Source: Haloarcula pelagica
Lineage (GTDB): Archaea > Halobacteriota > Halobacteria > Halobacteriales > Haloarculaceae
Direction of reading: 5' to 3'
NCBI RefSeq assembly: GCF_030127105.1
Contig: NZ_CP126161.1
Location: 186,001-250,000, forward strand
Length of the DNA stretch: 64,000 bases
In this document: one piece after another, positions 60,892 to 64,000 of the stretch
How positions within the stretch are numbered: position 1 is the stretch's first letter
Layout of the letters: the number at the start of each line of letters is the position of its first letter
The notes under the pieces: model-generated
Told to the model about the DNA's origin: nothing
Databases searched by the model: none
Seen by the model: only the letters and a program-made list of their open reading frames with translations
Made by a program: the position numbers and the translations under genes

Positions 60892-62118
60892 ATGCCAGTA
60901 CAGCGCGACGAACAGCACTACGAGAAGCGCGTCGACTACGTCGCCAAGGACGAGGACGCCCAGACCGCGACGGGCGTCGTCATGGTCCCCTGGACGGTCG
61001 ACCACCACGGCGACTGGGAGCGCCCGGAGACGATCGAGGCGTTCGCCGCCCAGTTCGATGCCTTCATCGACGCCGAGCAGGCCGACGGTGGGATCCTCCA
61101 CTCGGTCTGGCCCTCGGACTGGATGACCCTCGAGCGCAACGAGGTGCTCGCCGAAGCCGAAGAGATCGGCGGCGAGACCGTCCCCGAAGGCGCCTGGGTC
61201 CAGTCGTGGGGCTACCACGACGACGAACTCTGGGGACTCGTCGAGGACGACATCCTCGGCGGGCATTCTATCGGCGCCGTCAGCGTCGATTGGTCGTTCA
61301 GTGGCGAAGATCCTGAGGACCTCCCCGACGAGGTGGATGTCCCCGACGAGGTCGACGCCGTGGAGTACTACGAGCTGACCGACGGCATCATCCAAGAAGT
61401 CAGCGCCGTCGACTTCCCGGCCGTCCCGGACGCCCAAATCCTGACTGCGTCGAAGGCACGAGCAGCGGCCGCCGAGAAGCGCTTCGCCGAGCACGTTGGC
61501 AACCCCAACGGCTTCATCGAGGAAGCGCTGGAGCGCGGCCACAGCGAGGAGGCGGCCCAGCGGATGTGGGACGTGGTCGACCGTGCGATCAACGTCGACG
61601 GCGCCGGCGAGCCCGGCGCAAAGAGCAAAGGTCGGCTGACGCGTGCGGCGACGACGGTTCTCAGCGCGCTGACCGGGTCCGATGACGGCAGTACGTCCGA
61701 GCCCCCGGATGCATCGACAGCCAAGGACGCCACCGGCGGCGAGACGCCGGATGATGGCGGCACAGCGGCCGCCGACGACATGAGCAACAAGGACGACGAG
61801 CCCCCCGAGTGGGCACAGACCATCATCGAACAGACCAAAGAGAACAGCGAGCGCCTCGACGAGATCCAGAACGCCGACGACGACGGCGATCCGCTGGATG
61901 ACGCCCCCGAGTGGGCCCGCGCGGTCGTCGAGCAGACCCAGAAGAACGCCGAGCGCATCGACGCGATCTCGAAGCAGACCGGGACAACCGAGTCCCAGCA
62001 GCTCGGCGGCACCGAAAAGGGAGGCGGCGGCGATGGCGGCATCAGCGAACGCCAGGCGTTCTTCATCCCCGACAGCAAGCTCAGTAAGATGCAGGCCGCC
62101 CAGGGGGGTCGCCGATGA
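60892..62118 (+). CDS. Prohead protease with scaffold-like C-terminus (XkdF-like)
   Basis: 408 aa. The N-terminal 190 residues fit the XkdF/prohead serine protease fold (GVVMVPWTVDHHGDWERPETIEAFA; ILHSVWPSD with His70; GGHSIGAVSVDW with Ser126; the family-ending IIQEVSAVDFPAVPDAQI). Residues about 240-400 are acidic, coiled and low complexity (two EWA-x-x-(I/V)-(I/V)-EQT repeats), typical of a scaffold that is digested during maturation. Confidence 0.8.
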   Translation: MPVQRDEQHYEKRVDYVAKDEDAQTATGVVMVPWTVDHHGDWERPETIEAFAAQFDAFIDAEQADGGILHSVWPSDWMTLERNEVLAEAEEIGGETVPEGAWVQSWGYHDDELWGLVEDDILGGHSIGAVSVDWSFSGEDPEDLPDEVDVPDEVDAVEYYELTDGIIQEVSAVDFPAVPDAQILTASKARAAAAEKRFAEHVGNPNGFIEEALERGHSEEAAQRMWDVVDRAINVDGAGEPGAKSKGRLTRAATTVLSALTGSDDGSTSEPPDASTAKDATGGETPDDGGTAAADDMSNKDDEPPEWAQTIIEQTKENSERLDEIQNADDDGDPLDDAPEWARAVVEQTQKNAERIDAISKQTGTTESQQLGGTEKGGGGDGGISERQAFFIPDSKLSKMQAAQGGRR

Positions 62119-63089
62119 GCGCCCAGCGGTACGGTGGGATGACCGGCGTCCGCAAGCAGAACGAAGAGGCGCTCAAGGACGTCGCGCCCGCCGACCTCTC
62201 CGGCGGCGTGATGCCGCGGGACCTCTTCGAGGACTGGTTCCGCCGCGTCCAGGACACGTCCATGCTGCTGGACATGGTCCGGACGGAGATCCTCCCGCGC
62301 CAGAAGATGGAGCTCGCCCGGATCGGCGTCGGTGAGCGGATGCGACGCGGCGCCAACACTGAAGAGGGGACCAGCAACGGCAGCGCTGAGGTCAACACCG
62401 ACGGCATCCAGATGGACGCCGAGAAGGGCGTCCTCAACTGGGACCTGCCGCGCGAGACCGTCGAGGACACCATCGGTCAGGTCGACGAGATCGTCCTGGA
62501 CAAGATGGCGTCGCAGTGGTCGACGGACACGCAGGACCTCGGGATCAACGGTAACGAGGACGACTCCTCGGGCGGGGCGTCGGAGGCGTTCCTCTCGCAG
62601 AACGACGGCTGGCTGAAGATCCTCGACGAGCGCTCGGACACGAACACCTACGACCACCAGAACGGCGCGATCGACACCAGCCTCTGGCACGAGGCTCGGG
62701 CAGCGCTGCCGAACAAGTTCAAGCGCAACCAGACCGTCAACAGCCCGGTCTACATGATGAACCTGTCGCACATCGAGAACTACGAGTACGAGCTGACCCA
62801 GCGGGAGGATCCGCTCGGGGCGGCCGTGCTGTTCTCGGACGACGACATGACGCCGTTCAACTACGATGTTTACGGGTTCGCGGCGTGGCCCGAGGATACG
62901 GCGCTGTTCACCTACCCCGAGAACCTCATCTACGGCGTCTGGCAGGAGACCGAGATCGAGGTGCTGGACGCGACCGACAAGACCGCGGAGAACGACCTGT
63001 TCGCGCGGTACTTCATGCGGACTCGGGACGACTTCTCGGTCGAGGACGAGAACGGCGCCGTCCTCATCAACAACCTGCCGAGTGCCTGA
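62115..63089 (+). CDS. Major capsid protein, HK97 fold
   Basis: 324 aa. Start overlaps the protease stop by 4 nt. PRDLFEDWFRRVQDTSMLLDMVRTEIL, an E-loop-like central part, and SPVYMMNLSHIENYEYELTQREDPLGAAVLF resemble the P2/encapsulin-like branch of HK97 capsid proteins. Assignment relies on position and overall layout. Confidence 0.8.
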   Translation: MSAQRYGGMTGVRKQNEEALKDVAPADLSGGVMPRDLFEDWFRRVQDTSMLLDMVRTEILPRQKMELARIGVGERMRRGANTEEGTSNGSAEVNTDGIQMDAEKGVLNWDLPRETVEDTIGQVDEIVLDKMASQWSTDTQDLGINGNEDDSSGGASEAFLSQNDGWLKILDERSDTNTYDHQNGAIDTSLWHEARAALPNKFKRNQTVNSPVYMMNLSHIENYEYELTQREDPLGAAVLFSDDDMTPFNYDVYGFAAWPEDTALFTYPENLIYGVWQETEIEVLDATDKTAENDLFARYFMRTRDDFSVEDENGAVLINNLPSA

Positions 63090-63101
63090 GGTGAGTGACG
63101 G

Positions 63102-63242
63102 ATGGCACATACCGTGGACGAAGTCGTCGTGGTCTCGGATACCGCAGCTGGAGCCGAGTCCGAGCTTGAAAGCTTGGAAGAAAACCACCGGATCGGATCG
63201 GATACTGAAATCGTGGTTGACATCCGGGGTGAGACCCGATGA
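63102..63242 (+). CDS. Small acidic viral protein, hypothetical
   Basis: 46 aa (MAHTVDEVVVVSDTAAGAES); the stop overlaps the next ATG (ATGA). Unrecognised; conserved spacing suggests a real structural-module gene. Confidence 0.45.
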   Translation: MAHTVDEVVVVSDTAAGAESELESLEENHRIGSDTEIVVDIRGETR

Positions 63243-63592
63243 CGACCACCAACAACCGCATCCGCGAACACTTCGAGGGTGAGGCCTCACCGTACGCCGA
63301 GACCGTCAGTCCCGGCAACGGCGCCGCCACGACCGTCGCGAAGGACACCCGTACACACGTCGTCAACCCCGACGGGACCAACAGCGTCGATCTGGACGCA
63401 GCTGCCCAGGAAGGTCACGAGGTGACCGTCGTCCACAATGGCGGGTCGAACACGCCGACGCTGTCGTTCGCCGACGCCGACTTCGTGGGAACCGGGCCGG
63501 CCGACATCACGAGCGCTGGCGCCACGGCGACTGTCCGAAACGTCGATGGGACGACAAGCGGCTGGGTCGTCGTCGCGACCGGGAGCGCCTGA
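63239..63592 (+). CDS. Viral beta-rich head decoration or fibre-like protein
   Basis: 117 aa, beta-strand and Gly/Thr/Asn-rich (VTVVHNGGSNTPTLSFADAD; TSAGATATVRNVDGTTSGWV) with the look of small decoration or fibre domains. It directly follows the capsid gene set. No specific family. Confidence 0.55.
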   Translation: MTTTNNRIREHFEGEASPYAETVSPGNGAATTVAKDTRTHVVNPDGTNSVDLDAAAQEGHEVTVVHNGGSNTPTLSFADADFVGTGPADITSAGATATVRNVDGTTSGWVVVATGSA

Positions 63593-63594
63593 CG

Positions 63595-63975
63595 ATGCCC
63601 CGAGTTCGGCACACCGGTGATGGCGGGCACTACCGCGTCGGGGGCCACGGCTTCGACCCTGGTGACGAGCACAACGTCGACGACGATCTCGCCGGCTACC
63701 TCGGCGACCACGACGACTTCGAGGTCCTCGACGAGGCCGGTGAGGGCAACAGCGAGGATACCGATCCCGATGAGGGCGACAGTGAGTTCCGGTTCGATCC
63801 CGGTGACGCGACTGACTTCTCGGCGAATGGCTGGCTGGACAACGACTATCAGGACCGGGCCGACGCAGTCCGGGCTGGCGGACTCGACGACTATCTCGCC
63901 GAGATTGAGGACGCCGAGACCAGCGAGACGGTGATCGACGCCGTCGACGAACGTCGCGACGAGCTGGAGGGCTGA
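63595..63975 (+). CDS. Viral acidic hypothetical protein
   Basis: 126 aa. A basic Gly/His-rich start (VRHTGDGGHYRVGGHGFDPG) leads into a strongly acidic middle, and a C-terminal helical part (DYLAEIEDAETSETVIDAVD) resembles the short head-to-tail region proteins that list repeated domain motifs. Role unknown. Confidence 0.55.
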   Translation: MPRVRHTGDGGHYRVGGHGFDPGDEHNVDDDLAGYLGDHDDFEVLDEAGEGNSEDTDPDEGDSEFRFDPGDATDFSANGWLDNDYQDRADAVRAGGLDDYLAEIEDAETSETVIDAVDERRDELEG

Positions 63976-63978
63976 CTC

Positions 63979-64000
63979 GTGCCGACCACTGAGGAGACGA
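63979..64000 (+). CDS. Start of the next viral gene (partial)
   Basis: GTG 63979 followed by codons for PTTEET, 3 nt after the previous stop. Cut off by the window edge; probably a head-completion protein by position. Confidence 0.35.

Larger units (their letters stand above)
51129..64000 (+). mobile_element. Integrated tailed haloarchaeal virus (left part)
   Basis: All genes from 51261 to the edge run on the plus strand with overlapping starts and encode replication, packaging and head-assembly functions (Prim-Pol/helicase, TerS, TerL, portal, protease, major capsid). The boundary is placed at the tRNA-Thr 3' end. The right boundary, integrase, tail genes and second attachment site are outside the window; I found no repeat of the tRNA 3' segment within 51.1-64 kb. 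Confidence 0.85.

Noticed and set aside
58864-61542. 892-codon minus-strand frame opposite portal and protease genes
   Set aside because: Shadow; repetitive Val/Asp/Arg composition and no start signals.

Overview
The window is a haloarchaeal chromosome segment. It has high GC, acidic proteins, twin-arginine (RR) lipoprotein signals, TATA boxes 25-30 nt from leaderless start codons, and haloarchaea-restricted families (DUF5779, DUF5785, DUF5799, HFX_2341-type regulator, class I archaeal aldolase). Gene content suits the Haloarcula/Halomicrobium side of the class, but that placement is an inference. About 51 kb of host chromosome is followed, directly after a tRNA-Thr gene, by about 13 kb of an integrated tailed virus that runs off the right edge.

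Host layout. 1-5.2 kb: start of an alpha-amylase-like gene diverging from a double-module GH15 glucoamylase. 5.2-10.5 kb: HExxH membrane protein, large hybrid sensor kinase, two-TM protein, CPBP protease. 10.6-23.1 kb: sugar block with an enolase-superfamily sugar-acid dehydratase, a solute-binding protein without signal peptide divergent from a transducer with a G7 frameshift, TIM-barrel isomerase, Gfo/Idh oxidoreductase, GarR-like dehydrogenase, class I FBP aldolase, PfkB-family sugar kinase (possible ketohexokinase), 1-phosphofructokinase and GlpR. The kinase, 1-PFK and aldolase could together form a fructose pathway (fructose, F1P, FBP, trioses).

23.1-32.9 kb: branched-chain amino acid genes in the order leuA-ilvB-ilvN-ilvC-(15-codon ORF)-leuC-leuD, then a CARF-like regulator, a small membrane protein and a hairpin-rich gap, then leuB. 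The ilvB leader contains a leaderless 28-codon ORF carrying Ile-Leu-Leu and Ile-Val written partly with codons rare in haloarchaea. A hairpin overlaps its stop codon, and a strong Shine-Dalgarno precedes ilvB, so it looks like a leader-peptide attenuator. 32.9-51 kb: mixed housekeeping genes (aroA, aroC, family-4-like UDG, GTP cyclohydrolase III, CBS proteins, two PQQ-propeller lipoproteins), a frameshifted M24 peptidase, a degenerate JAMM protein, a copper-site-less cupredoxin, tRNA-Ser and tRNA-Thr.

Provirus, 51.1 kb to the edge: short acidic protein, zinc-finger protein, Prim-Pol/helicase/HTH replication protein, winged-helix protein with adjacent palindromes, four overlapping small membrane proteins, TerS, TerL, portal fused to a KTSC domain, protease/scaffold, HK97-type major capsid protein, decoration-like proteins. 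No integrase and no right attachment site lie in the window.

A recurring pattern is a TATA box, then a leaderless ORF of 24-31 codons whose end abuts or overlaps the main start codon (8816, 10557, 32835, 36344) or sits in its leader (31482).
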